DNA of 64,000 nt. Origin: Gordius sp. MW1 (Eukaryota; Nematomorpha; Gordioida; Gordea; Gordiidae). The stretch lies in NCBI GenBank assembly GCA_964036665.1, contig OZ038526.1, positions 28,148,001-28,212,000 of the forward strand, read 5' to 3'. Numbering within the stretch: the stretch's first letter is position 1; each line of letters starts with the position of its first letter. A program made the position numbers and the translations under genes. The notes beneath the pieces were generated by a model, which saw only the letters and a program-made list of their open reading frames with translations, had not been told where the DNA came from and did not search any database. Shown here piece by piece: positions 13,401 to 25,300 of this stretch.

Positions 13401-16400
13401 ATCTGTATCGTGTTGCTTTTCTCATTTCCCTTCGAGTTATAAATGTATGAAAAATATACTATAAAAGTTAATGTATCAAAGCAAAAAATAACTCCTTTTT
13501 TTGGCCATCATTCATTAATTCTTTCACAAAATTCAGGGTCTGAAAGGTGATCAAGGTGTACCTGGGGAAGAGGGAAAACCAGGTTGGCCAGGTGATGCCG
13601 GGCTCTCAGGTAAACCAGGTAAGGATGGTTTACCTGGACCAGGTGGAGACAAAGGCTTACCTGGGTGGCCAGGTGAGGTGGGCAGAGATGGTTCACCTGG
13701 ACTGAATGGCAAAGACGGGGCACCAGGTGAAAAGGGTGAAGATGGTCACCCTGGTTGGCCAGGTAAAGATGGTCTTCAGGGTCCATCTGGACCTCCAGGG
13801 GACCATGGAAAACAAGGCCCACCCGGTCCCGAGGGTTCTTGCCATAAAATGTGCTTTCCCTCACACGATTTTGAATACATGGATAAATCTTTCAAAAGTA
13901 TGATATATTTTGATTTTGCTTGCATTTTATTTTCAAATATTCATATACTTAAGGGTTAAATTTAGTAAGGTTATTTAATAATTGCCAAATACTTATCCAT
14001 AAAAGTCTCTGAATGAGCAAAATTTTTTGAAAATGAATTTAATCTGTTATGATAATAAACATTGGCAAATTTATAGGTGTAGTCTAGATAGGTTCTCGAA
14101 GTTTTTTAACACCTCCCCCCTGGCCCTCAATGTCTGGACTTAGATCAATAAATATACCATATAGTTTAACAAATTTTAAGGTTTTGGAGTTTTATAACAA
14201 GCGATAAATTCATATTAGAAATCTGTGTTAAACTTTGGTATAAATATTCGTTTCTCTAACATGTCGTCTACTTTTATAGGGCCAATGACAAATTTTTTAG
14301 TCTTAACGAAAATTTACAATTTTATCATTAATAAATTGCAAAAGAGAATCTTAGTCTAAATGGAATAATAAAAATCATTTACTTTAATATAGCAGATATT
14401 CTTAAAAAGCTTTATTGTTAAAAATGGCATGATAACTACATTTTATCAACTTGTTAAAAAATTCCTGTTTTATTTTTATCGTTACAACTTTATGTCTTTA
14501 GATAAAGTACAAAATGAGAAATATTTTTATTTAATTGTAAGTAATAATTAAATTCGTTTATTTATTAACTTTATATTAATTATACCAAAAAATTATTAGA
14601 ATGAAATAAAGAAAATATTAGTGCCTCTCAAAAACCTAACCTCAAAATTTATTAATTTGATCGACTAAGCTTGAGCTAATTTAGCTTAAAGTTAAGCCAT
14701 TTTAAAATATTAAAAATAATTCAATTCTTATTTTTTATACTAATATGTATTATAGAGGATGTGATTCCAACTATGGTCAGTTCGAGCAAAGAAACTATTT
14801 TAACATCCGTTACCGTTGTTACACGATGGGGGAAAAGCATGTGTCGTGATGGAACCTCCAAAGTTTATGATGGTAAACACTAAGATTTTATAAAATTCGT
14901 TGACCATTCAATTTGCTTAAATTTTTTAAGGATATATGAAATATTTTAAGAAAAAATTTGTGCCTTGTATCAATGATCAACCATAAATTCAGTTTAATAA
15001 AGGGGGTCAACTTCCCAAAGGTATACTCAAATCTATTTATTCGTAGCCCTAACCAGGATTTAATTAAAGGGGGGGGGGGGGGGCAAAGGGGTAATTTCTA
15101 CTTATTTCCCCTCAGTTTGTTAACATTTAAAAGATTGAATTCGAGTTTTTTATAAAATTGGTTGGGTAATATGAGAGGGATGAGGTATATGAAAAAGAAA
15201 GCAAAGTCGATTAAAAGCTGAAGTATGGTCCCAATTTAAAAAAAAATTGTAAGAAAATTACTATCTTTCTCTTCAAATCCAGAACAAAATAAGTCTATAT
15301 GTTTAGAATATACTCATTAATAGAAAATTTCTTAATTTAATAGCAGCAATTTTACTTGTTCAAAAAACATTTATTGAGAGGGGATGCAGAGCATACTAAA
15401 TGGAAACTAGTGTTGCAAAATGGCAGGTTATGTTTAGTTAATCTTTGATCTTAGTCGAATTTACAAAACAAACCAATAGTTTTTTTGACTATTATTTAAA
15501 TCGATCTTTGGCCTTAGTTAATTTTGACAACTTACCAGCGGTTTTATCAATAATTTTTGGTCGATTTTTGGATTGGCATTAGGTTTTAAGGAAAAGTATT
15601 GCGAGTTTTCAATACAAATTTTACGGGGCAAATTTGTGAATTAACATCTTGATTTCATTTCTCGTTAACTTAAATATTTTAATAATAATTTGAACTAAAG
15701 AATTCAAATTTTTCTATTAAATTAAATATGGATATTTTTAATTTAAAGGCATTCATATTTTTAAGTAAATATAAATTAAAAAATTATGAATAGCCATACT
15801 TTGTCTAAAAAAGGTTTTTTTTCAATTATTTGCTTTTGGGTTTAGGTCCACACAAGCTTAAAAACCAAAATTGGGTGACATGTGTGACATTTTGCATTTA
15901 ATTATCATCAATTAAACGATCGCCTTTTTATTCACAATCCATACAATTTCGGGAAAACTTATGTGGTTGTAACGAATTAAAAAAATTTATGTTATAAAAG
16001 GTTTTATTGCCGGCGGTCATTACAGCAAGGGGGGAGGTGGTTCCAACTTTTTATGCTTACCGAGTAAGCCTAAATGGAAAGAATTCGTTCCCGGATTTCA
16101 ATCTTTCTCTCGCATTTACGGTTCCGAATACAGAATTCGGGTTTATGATTATGACGATAACAACAACAAAGTGAACAGGAGGCACAAAAGAACCATTAAG
16201 CCAGTGGAAGGCATCAAACTACCTTGGAATTCAGCTAATAGCGTTAAACGACCCAGCGCTAAAAATGACAAAGTATGTTACTTTCACAAACTAACATTAC
16301 CCTTAATCTGTAGTTATGAAGATTGCCTTATGTAATAAAAGTCTTTAAATGTCATTAAATGAGTATAAGTCTCTGCAGCATAATGTTTCGTTTTGAGATA

Positions 16401-18091
16401 TGCAAACGTCATATTCATGGGCGTAGCCGGCATTAGGATTAGAGGGGGGCAATAATTTAGGGAGGGGAATAATGATTAATTTTTCAAATAGCCATAATAA
16501 TAAATATCAATAAATTTTTGGATTTAGAGGGGGCATCCGCCCCATCCTTGCCCCCCCCCCTTGGCCACGCCCATTGTCATATATATCATAACATTAGGCC
16601 TAAACCCGACCCGTTTAGCCTCGAAATCTTTTGAGCAAGGCAATTGAAAATATAATTTTAACTTAGCTAGAGCTCCACCGCCCTTCATTTGACTCGGAAA
16701 TCATACAAATTTTTTAAACTGCTATTCTCAGTGTTGATAAGGGGAGCGCCCCACGATATACAAAAATACATTTTGACCTCGCAACAACTTGGGATTCTTA
16801 TATACAACTTTAAATCCTTTGTCGACTCTTGACCTATCTTAGACGATAATAATATAGATCTTTGTATTTAACTAATAACTCTTTTTGTGGTTTATGCTAA
16901 TTATTTTCGTAAAAAATAATCTTTTTAACCAAAAAAATATAAATTTCTGTACGCGTTTCATAAGGCCACTCAAGACGAAGCCCCCAAATACACGTATCGA
17001 CTTAAGTCAAACTTGGATATGGAGCCAGATGTTAAGCTTTCAGCGAGGAACGAGCGTAAAAGATCTCGTTTCAATTTAGCTAGGAGTGGATCTGTATGCG
17101 CGCTATGCAAAGTTCCTGGGGCATCTAGCAATGTCATGTTCCCCGCTATGGATGAATGTCCTGAGGAGTGGACATTTGAGTATGGCGGTTACTTGATGTC
17201 ATCTGGAAGCGAAGAAAACAGCAATGACCGAGACCATAATGAATATGATGATGAAAGCCGACCTCATAGGTAATTATAAGAAAACATGTACTAAAAGATA
17301 TAGCCATCATGAGCGTAGGCAGGGGGTGGGGAGGGCAGGGAGGAGCGGCTGACTCCCTCTAAATCCAAAAATTTGTTATAATTTATTAAAATTATGGCTA
17401 AATTTTAAAAAATGATCATTTTGCCCCTCCCTAAATAATTACTGCCCCCCTCTAATTCCAATGCTGGCTAGGCCCTAAGCTAATTCTAAATATTGTTTTT
17501 ATTTTAGCCTTTTTCCCTCAAGTTTTAAAAAACGACTATACAACAAGGCATATCTGTACGCCTTGTTTCTTTCAAAATAATTTTTTTGTAATAATTCTAG
17601 AGAAGAAGGTGGATTTTTTAAAAATTGCACATAGGCAAAATACAATTCACACAAGGGCAGAATAAAATGTTTGTGTGATTTAAATTTATAACTAACCATG
17701 AAGAGGTAAGTTATCAAATTTGTATAATTTTTAAAGGCAGGGGAATAATTTGGGCAATCCAAGCCAAGGTAGACTGTCTTTAATGTCACCGCTCCTAATT
17801 CACAAAAAACTCTCAGAATATAATTCTTCTTCAAACTTCAGACTTTTTGGTTTTTTAAAGGTAAAGCAGTGAATTATATTAACCGTTTATCAACACTACT
17901 CTAGGTATCGAAACGATGCCCCGCGATCGTCTTTTATATGCGTAGATGAAGAGCCAGAGGCATACGACTTACCAGAAAATTCTTATGGTCAAGGGACGGC
18001 CCTATTTTTGGTGGAAAGTCAATGTGGAGCTTTGCCCTGCAGTGTATACCCCGAGGGCAGAGAAATACCTTGCGTCGTTTGTTCAATATAA
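5309..18091 (+). CDS. Transmembrane short-chain collagen C4-like (spongin-type) protein, 16 exons
   Basis: Exons: 5309-6031, 6393-6644, 7095-7365, 7727-7893, 8520-8645, 9948-10073, 10550-10675, 11108-11233, 11700-11825, 12102-12227, 12925-13050, 13537-13897, 14756-14872, 16001-16272, 16965-17269, 17905-18091. All phases agree, giving 1178 residues and a TAA stop. The chosen ATG has A at -3 and G at +4; an upstream TTG-led extension is not needed. Residues 1-131 are hydrophilic with no signal peptide. A hydrophobic span lies at about 137-158, so a type II membrane protein is predicted. Residues 160-420 form a polar stalk, 427-865 a Gly-X-Y triple helix of about 146 triplets, and 895-1178 a C4 (spongin short-chain) domain with RWGKSMC, NFLCLP, CALCKVP and a final PCVVC. 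The role is inferred as a cell-surface or shed matrix collagen. Weakest point: the exon 1 donor (GTACAA). Confidence 0.85.
6778..6914 (-). mobile_element. CATGGGCG-family MITE, diverged, in collagen intron
   Basis: The interior GGGGCGGCTGCCCC and AAATCCAAAAATTTGTT and the right end GCGCCCATG match the family in reverse orientation. The left end is altered and no target duplication is visible. Confidence 0.6.
7511..7671 (+). mobile_element. CATGGGCG-family MITE in collagen intron 3
   Basis: Ends CATGAGCGTAGCCAGG and CTACGCCCATG enclose the family core GGCAATGATGATTTAGG and GGATTTAGAGGGGGC. The flanks match poorly. It lies just before collagen exon 4. Confidence 0.75.
8935..9705 (-). mobile_element. 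hAT-like element, family 2, long form
   Basis: It starts CAGGCGCGTAGC and ends TTTACGCCACTG, the reverse of the 1517 copy, and is flanked by a perfect 8-bp duplication AGCTACAT (8927-8934 and 9706-9713). At 771 bp it is three times longer than the short form. The interior has no transposase frame and contains GC-rich GGGCCCG segments. It lies in the collagen gene intron between exons 5 and 6. Confidence 0.85.
10364..10438 (+). repeat. CTT trinucleotide microsatellite in collagen intron 6
   Basis: About 75 bp of CTT units with one interruption (CCTCTT). The strand shown is pyrimidine; no coding role. Confidence 0.95.
11314..11420. repeat. CGGCTGGGTTTT foldback repeat, truncated, in collagen intron 8
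   Basis: It begins TTGTAAAAACGGCTGGG and continues with TTTAGTCGACC and GGTCTGTTTTT motifs shared with the other copies; the right arm is missing. Confidence 0.6.
16416..16575 (+). mobile_element. CATGGGCG-family MITE in collagen intron 14
   Basis: Ends CATGGGCGTAGCC and GGCCACGCCCATT. Flanks GTCATATT and GTCATATA form an 8-bp duplication with one mismatch. Confidence 0.85.
17308..17476 (-). mobile_element. CATGGGCG-family MITE, diverged, in collagen intron 15
   Basis: CATGAGCGTAGGCAGG at one side and CCAATGCTGGCTAGGCCC at the other, with the core GGCTGACTCCCTCTAAATCC in reverse orientation. No clear target duplication. Confidence 0.65.
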
Positions 18092-19373
18092 TCTTTTTAA
18101 TAAGTATGTCTTTTGTTTAGTCGACTAAAACCAAAGGTCGACCAAACAAAACCCAGCCGTTTTTAGAAGACTAATCAATAGCATTTAACATAGGCATAAT
18201 TAATAATGCAATACGCATTTGAATTAACATTTTTTGGACACTTTGCAAGAATCTTATGCGAATGTTAATATGGGCCAAATATTTTAATGCAAAACATTTC
18301 GCAATTGCTAAATTTTTTGTAATACGAACTCTAACTTTTATAATATTCCTTTAAAAATGTTTCTTTGTAACAGTGTATTTCGCTCGGAAAATGGCAATAC
18401 ATATAAATTTAGCTTAAATAATATTTAAACCTTCTTAAAACAAATTTCGATATTATTGTTATATAGATTTACAAATTCCAGAAAAATCGTGAATTATTTT
18501 GCTACAACGACCTTTATAGGTAATATAACAGAAAATTAAAGGAAAAGTGCGCGAATGTGAAATACCTTTTTTGCCATATACCTTTTTATATTTAATCTAA
18601 CGCATTTTGTAAACTATTTTATGAATTTTTAATACAGCGAATAAACTTATTAAAAATAAATCTTCATTCAATATCTTTATTGACTTATTCAAGCTATCGA
18701 ATATTTAGTGTTGTACCTTTTATTGGTTATTATCAAACTAACATAACAAAATTGTGGTTATAAAAATTGTCCAAAATTTATACAATGATCAACAGGGGGG
18801 GGGGGGGCAAGTAAATCTTATTTGTTATATTTTGTACATAAATCATTTCTTATAAATACTTACAATACAAAATTATAATACATCTAAAAATAATGTATAA
18901 CTGAGTCATGTTATAACCTGTAAAAGCTTTTATAAGATCCACTAAAAGGTTCAAACTATTTATTGTCGATGACTTAAATAATTAAAGATTATTATTGGAG
19001 GAGCGAATAGAATGTTAGAACAAAAATCAAAGTTTAAAAACATTCGAAGACTGTGGTATAATGCGTTAATAATGGAAAAATAATTATATACAATATAAAA
19101 TTTGGTGTAAATGCCCATTGAAGATGGATATCTAAATTAATATTTTAAAAACAAAATAAATATATCAATCACAGTGTCGCAAAATTTAATAAAAACGCGT
19201 GTTAACAATATCGAAGGCTCGCCAAAATAACATCCAAGATATCTATTGACGCTTAAATTTAGTAGTAAAACATTAAATTTTTAATAAATTACAACAAATT
19301 GGGGGAAGAGGATGGGCTGTGTGTTAAAATGCGTTTTAAAATTAAAACAGTCACAATCAAAATATAAGAAATT
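18092..19373. other. Tail-to-tail spacer between the collagen and ERO1 genes
   Basis: AT-rich DNA that must hold both 3-prime untranslated regions. AATAAA near 18642 is a possible collagen polyadenylation signal. A G-run of about 12 lies near 18795. No gene is seen. Confidence 0.5.
18112..18166. repeat. Half-copy of the GGCTGGGTTTT foldback repeat just after the collagen stop
   Basis: TTTGTTTAGTCGACTAAAACC followed by a segment ending AAACCCAGCCGTTTTTA is the right arm of the family. It starts about 20 bp past the TAA, so it probably lies in the 3-prime untranslated region. Confidence 0.6.
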
Positions 19374-22300
19374 TCAAAGTTCTTTTCCGTTAGATCTGTA
19401 ACCAAAAGTGGTGGTTGTGAGGGGTATAAAAGGCGGTTTTGAAGATTTTCCGGCATTTAATGAGAATAAAGCTTGGGCGATTTCAGATTCGGAGACGAAA
19501 CGATAATAAGTCGATATTTCGTGAATGCTATTGGACAATCTGCAAGTGGCACGATAGCAAAAAAATTTTATAACCATGGCTAGTTCGAAACACGAATTTA
19601 AATGGAGATTTTGATAATTGATGGCAAAAAAACAGTGTGTAAAAAGATTGTATTTTAGAATAACCATGGGATTTTATGGAGTTTTAAACTGACAAATATT
19701 GCATCATTGAAAGGGTAAATTATTGCTAACGATTACCACTTACGTCTTAGGGCTCGTCTTAATATCAGATTCAATTTCATAAGTCAAACTAGATGGTTAT
19801 TATTAATTTTTTTTATAGTTAAAAAGTTTATTTGTTATTTTCAACACTTTTGAATAGATTCATTAGTTCCAAACTATGCTGATACCTAAAAATTTAAAAT
19901 TCACACAACATTTAGGCTTACGAAAAATTTTGCATCTTACAAAATCGCTGTTAAATTATGCGTCTGAAATGTAAATCTGCTGTGAATTCGAACTTAAGAC
20001 GCGGCTATGTTATTAACCATAGGACGTTTTTTGCTGCGCAGCAAAATCCGATATTAAGACGGCCCATTCTACTCACATAATAATTATAATTAGCTAACGC
20101 AATTTTAATAAAGTTGCCCCATATTTATAGCTTTTGCGGTTAAAAATTTCAAAAGTGAAAACCTGCTTGTAAAATTCACATAATTTTTTTTGATTATTGC
20201 AACTTTTTGCCCATTTGATGGCATTCTACGTTCAACGTACGTGTCTTAATTTAAACTAACTAAACCAGAGATCAATAGGGAGTCTAATTTGATTCTAAAC
20301 TAAAACTCTGACATAAAATGACTTTTAAATAAAACTGTTATTTAGTGAATATTTATAATACAAAGTGTGGAGGCATTGTAAAAATTAAGGAAACGTACCT
20401 GCCAAAGGCGTTGATCAGTGCAACAACTTCACCACGTTTTAACCTAAAATGCTGACGGCTTTTACGGGTGACGTTAGTTCCGAATAATATCTTGAGCGCG
20501 GTTCCTAAGCCCTGGGTCTGAAATTCAAAGAACAAAAGAAACATATAATTTACTACACTTTCATTAAATTGCAATAAGGAACTAATTTTGTTGATCAATG
20601 TAAAGTAATTCATTAAAAATGCTAAGTTACATATTAATTTTAATTATCTTTGCCATAAATAAAAAATTGCGAAATTAGTGTAACCTGAAGTTTTCCCCAG
20701 AGTCGGCATTTATCACAGGAGACGCAATCCATGATGCGAGATATATTGCGAAAGTGTTCTCGAAACTGAACCTAACAATTTAACGTTACATAGATATGCA
20801 AAAATTATAATCAAAAACAATTTAATCATAAATATAAGAAGGGTACATGCATGATTATATTTAATTAGGGCCATCTATTATAAGGACCACAAAATTAAAA
20901 AGGGAATGGGGCATGTGGTTGCTTTTATAATGTGTAATTAATTATTAAAGCTTTAATTATATCTAATTTAATGTCGGTAAAAGTCATTTCAAAATTCATT
21001 CTAATGCCTTTAAAATTTCACGCTATAATTTTTCCAAGATTTCGACTCAAGCAGAATTTTATGAAATGGCGGTATCAAAAGAAACGGGTCAACCCGGGTT
21101 TGAGAGTTTTATAACTAAAAGCAACCCATGTATTTTCGAAATTGATACAAAACAGAGTTAAAAAAAAAATACAAAATATTTTATTGCGTGCGAAGATCAC
21201 CCCCATGATTCCATTAAATAATCTAATATCTAGCTCTAACAGTATTAATAACATTTTCAATATCAGCATTCAACTCAGAACACAATGGAATTATATGCAA
21301 AAAACAAAGTCTAATAAAACACATAATCCCGACTGAAAAGGGGTAGATGCAGGTATACAAATTTAAATACGATTGTATATAAGGGGAAAAATCAGATTCT
21401 AACAGTGAATTTTGAAAATTAAAACTCACTTTGAGGCTACGCGATTCCAGATTATTCCCTTGAAACATGAGATGTTCTTCGAAATGACATGGAAATGATC
21501 TATTATAACGCAATTTAAAAAAATATTTAGATTAAATATTTACATCTTTTGAATTATTATATTTAACAATGTCTAACTTTATGACTCTCAACAGGGCTCG
21601 CATAGTTTGGTTTACCATGCGGTCGTCGAGCTCGTTACCCGTGTAATAATTTTTCTGCAAAATAAAATCGACGTTAATTGAAGGTGAAGGCTAGAAATTA
21701 AATATACAAGTTATATTAAAATACGATAGATAGTATTGTTGATGGTCAAACAATCGATAGATTCACAGTGATTTATTAGGCCATTCATTGATAAACTAAC
21801 TTGATTAAAAAACAAAAAACACCTTTATAATTAACCAAAGTAAAAATGGTTTAACATGTTTTTAATGTTATCATAACATCGACGTATGGTGATACAAGCA
21901 ATAGTTAAAAAAAAATTTAAAAAATACATACACTAAAATTATCAAAACGCTATTAATTATAAAATGACAAATAAAAAAAGTAACATTTAAGTAAGTATAT
22001 GCATGGGCGTAGCCAGCATTGGAATTAGAGGGGGGGCAATAATGAGGGCAAAAGGATTATTTTTTAAAATTTTAGCCATAATTTTAATAAATTTCAGCAC
22101 ATTTTTGGATTTAGAGGGAGGCAGCCCCATTGGCTACGCCCATGAGCATATGTAAAAAGAGCTAACATCTTCAAGATAATGTGCAATTTTAGCGAGTGCC
22201 CTCATTTCCAGCAAATAAGTAAAGTATAAATTTCTCAAACGCATAGGACCCTCTCCGTGAGTATTATCGATATCGAATCGTTTGCAAAACTCCACAGGGT

Positions 22301-25300
22301 TGTGATGAAAAGTGGTATTGCTATTTTCTGCAGTTTCTTTAGCTTCAGAACCTGAATTATCCCCTGCAAAATATTAAGGTAATATAATTAAAAAAATTTT
22401 AATTTTTAACAAAAAAAAACATCTTTAAAACGTTTTGGAATAGTGACGAACCTGGGAAATAATATCTTGAGCAGAGGTGTATAGTTATGCTAGAGTGTAG
22501 GCCGGATAGTGCCATGTAAAATGCCCGTTTCTCGAAGCAGAGATCTAAGATTCCAAATAAATCAATTAGATATCGCGCAGGACTTGAATGTTATTATATA
22601 AAAGTTTGATAAATTGAAGTCCTAGACTACAGCACAATTTTATTATAAATCTTCTTATAATATAATTAGGTTACTAACAAAATATTCATACGAGTTAATA
22701 ATAAAACTTAAAATTTTTATGTTAAATAAAATGGATTTATAGGAAATTAAAGGTTAAAAACTAATAATAATCGAGTGTTAATTAATAATTAAGGCAATGA
22801 ATTGCTAAAATTTAGGGCGAAAATTAATCGCATATAGATGTATTGATTTGTCATTAATTGCCTGCCTAAATAATTAAACTCTAACCCTCGTATTTTAGTC
22901 AAAATGAGAGTTAAGAGTAAACAATATACCAAAACCAAGCTAACTAAAATATAATTAACCAATTCGAAAACGAAAACAAAGTTTCATCCATACTTTTTAT
23001 GCTCTCGTGCGAAAGTCCGTACCCTCGGCGTCGACTCTTATCGTTCCTACGAAAAGTGTGATACAAAATTAACATACATATGTATTCTGTAAAAACAGGA
23101 TAATCCTTGACTTAGAAAAGGACAGAGTGGTTTTTGAGTTTTAACTTATACGTATATAATCATAGACTAGAGAGACTGCTCATCGACGCTAAAGAAGTGT
23201 ACTCTGTATTTCCGCCATTTTGAAATGTGCACAAACAAGTGAAGGACATATAGATTATAGTAATTTTGGTTAATTAAAGTGTTTTTAAGACGTAATAAAA
23301 AAATGTTGAACTAGTTAAACATTAACACCATTTTTAATCATATATCATTTTGCAAAATTCATAAATATAAAAAATAAAAATACTGTGATGATGTGACGTT
23401 AATAAAGCACTTTAGTGCCATCTGCATTTTATTAAATAATCATTTATTAACATTCTTTTTTATTTATTAATTAATGCGGAAGGTAAATTCAATTTTTTTG
23501 TTTTAACAATGGGTACACTGCAAAAAGGCATGGGAGATTGTTAAATTCAAAATGGTGGATTTAATACATTTAACCATATGAAACATATGACCTGAGCTGT
23601 CTATGAAGTCTATGATTACAATAAAACAAATATTTTCATTTTTATTCGGTAGAGGAAGGATAAAAGAAATAATTATAGAAGTAATGCAATGTTAAAAGGA
23701 AAGTTTGATAATTTTGTTTTTAATCAAGCTTTAAAAAAGAGGTGTACTAAAATATCGTAGTTGCATTATTTACATAGTACACGCCAAATATGCGGCGTGA
23801 AAACGCAAAAACTTAAAAAACTAAATAAACAAGGCCGAAGTGGAAACTAAAAGTTCGCTCTTAAAAAAGTGACGAAGTGGATTCAACTAAATTGAAAAAT
23901 TTCATTTCGATCGTCATTTTTTTTTATTCAATAATTCTCATGCATTTAACCGCCCAAAAATTAATATAATTAAAGATTTACTCAAAATTTTCACTCAATA
24001 TAAAGTTGTATACAAAATTAACACCCTGCTATAGAATTCTTTAATTTATTGGCTATATTTTTGACAGACCATTTCAGATTTGGATAATTTTTGGTGAGGG
24101 TATAGGCCTCTTCATATATTATAATAATTTTTGAAAATTTTAGCCATTATGGGTCAATAATTTTATTATGAACATTTAAAGGGTTAAAGTCAAGCTCGGG
24201 TGCGTTTTATTAATTTTACTATTTTTGTCATATTTTTGAAATTAATGGCGCTATCGACTTAGACTTTGGTGCATTTTGTTCCTAGAAAAATTTCTTTATG
24301 GAAATAATTTAACAAAAATCTCAAACTTTTGCGGTTAAACTTTTGTGGTCAAATTAGTAAAAAAAGTCATACAAACCTATGATCCCATGTAAAATCACCA
24401 ATTTCACAATGTGCACTCCTTAATGACCCATTATCATATTTCAATGGCCAAATTTGGGATCGCCTAGGAGATGGTCAAAAATTCGAAAAATTACATTTTT
24501 ACCAAAAATGCTTCAAGATGGCGGTATAATCAATTATTAAAAGTACATATTATAATGTGTGTTAGTTAAAACTGAGTCACAAAAATATCATCTTCCTTCA
24601 ACTAGTCATATAAGGAGCCCTCAAACAAATAGGGGAGACCGGGGCTAGTCGTAGCCCGTAATTATTTTTTAAAATACTAATGATATTAAATCAAAATTTA
24701 AACCATATGTGTATTTTTCCATAAGGCATAAGTAAAAAAATTTTTGTTTATAAAAAATAAAATTTAAAATTTTTAATGAGAAAAAACGATTTTTCGGGGC
24801 TATTAGTAGCCTTTACAAAAAATTTTATTTTGCACATTAAATTTTTTTGGCTGAATCTTTTAGATTGATTTAGCTTTTATCTTATAAAGGGAGATTTTTT
24901 ATATAAAAACCGTCTAATGATTAAATTTTTATATGCAATATAACATCTTAAATTATGAAAATAGGGGTCGGGGCTAGTCGGAGAGGGGCTATTGCTAGCC
25001 ATTTTTCATTGTGTCTTACAAATGACAAGATTAACATAGTGTTATTTGGAATTGACTATGATTATACATTACAGAACGTCTAAAAGTTATTTTCCATTGC
25101 TAAATCCGTCTTTTAAGTCTTCCTAAGTCAGATTGTCATCTTGACCCTTTTTATTTGTTTTATAAAAAAAATAATCATATTACATTTGCATTTTCTACAT
25201 TTTTTATAATGAAACAATATTTTTATTGATTTGAGTTAGCATACAATAATAAGAAGTGAAAACGTCAGAGTTAATCTAAGGCTATGACTAGCCCCGGGCA

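Larger units (their letters stand above)
7727..13897 (+). other. Gly-X-Y triple-helix exon block with seven 126-bp modules
   Basis: Exons 4-12 code the collagen helix. Exons 5-11 are each exactly 126 bp, phase 0, start with a Gly codon and hold 14 triplets. Exon 12 begins with 33 triplets, close to two modules plus five. The sole interruption I see is in exon 7, where MFE KIE (residues 565-570) replaces two triplets without changing exon length. Cys pairs bracket the helix: C419/C424 before it and C867/C871 after it, suited to inter-chain bonds. Triplets such as GKD, GWP and GPQ dominate. Confidence 0.9.
14756..18091 (+). other. C-terminal C4 (spongin short-chain) domain, split by a basic insertion
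   Basis: Exons 13-16 encode two conserved half-domains. The first (about 905-968) has [19 protein letters not shown] and RIYGSEY. The second (about 1058-1178) has [38 protein letters not shown] and CVVC. I count ten cysteines. Between the halves are about 89 residues rich in Lys, Arg and Asp, which I do not recall from sponge C4 proteins. They contain R985-H-K-R988, a match to the furin consensus R-X-K/R-R. Cleavage is inferred only. Confidence 0.75.

Noticed and set aside
13508..13864. Long minus-strand open frame opposite collagen exon 12
   Set aside because: It is the antisense shadow of the Gly-X-Y repeat (His/Leu/Pro pattern) with no domain of its own.
17499..17834. 111-residue minus-strand open frame in collagen intron 15
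   Set aside because: No recognisable motif, no splice or promoter context; likely chance in AT-rich DNA.
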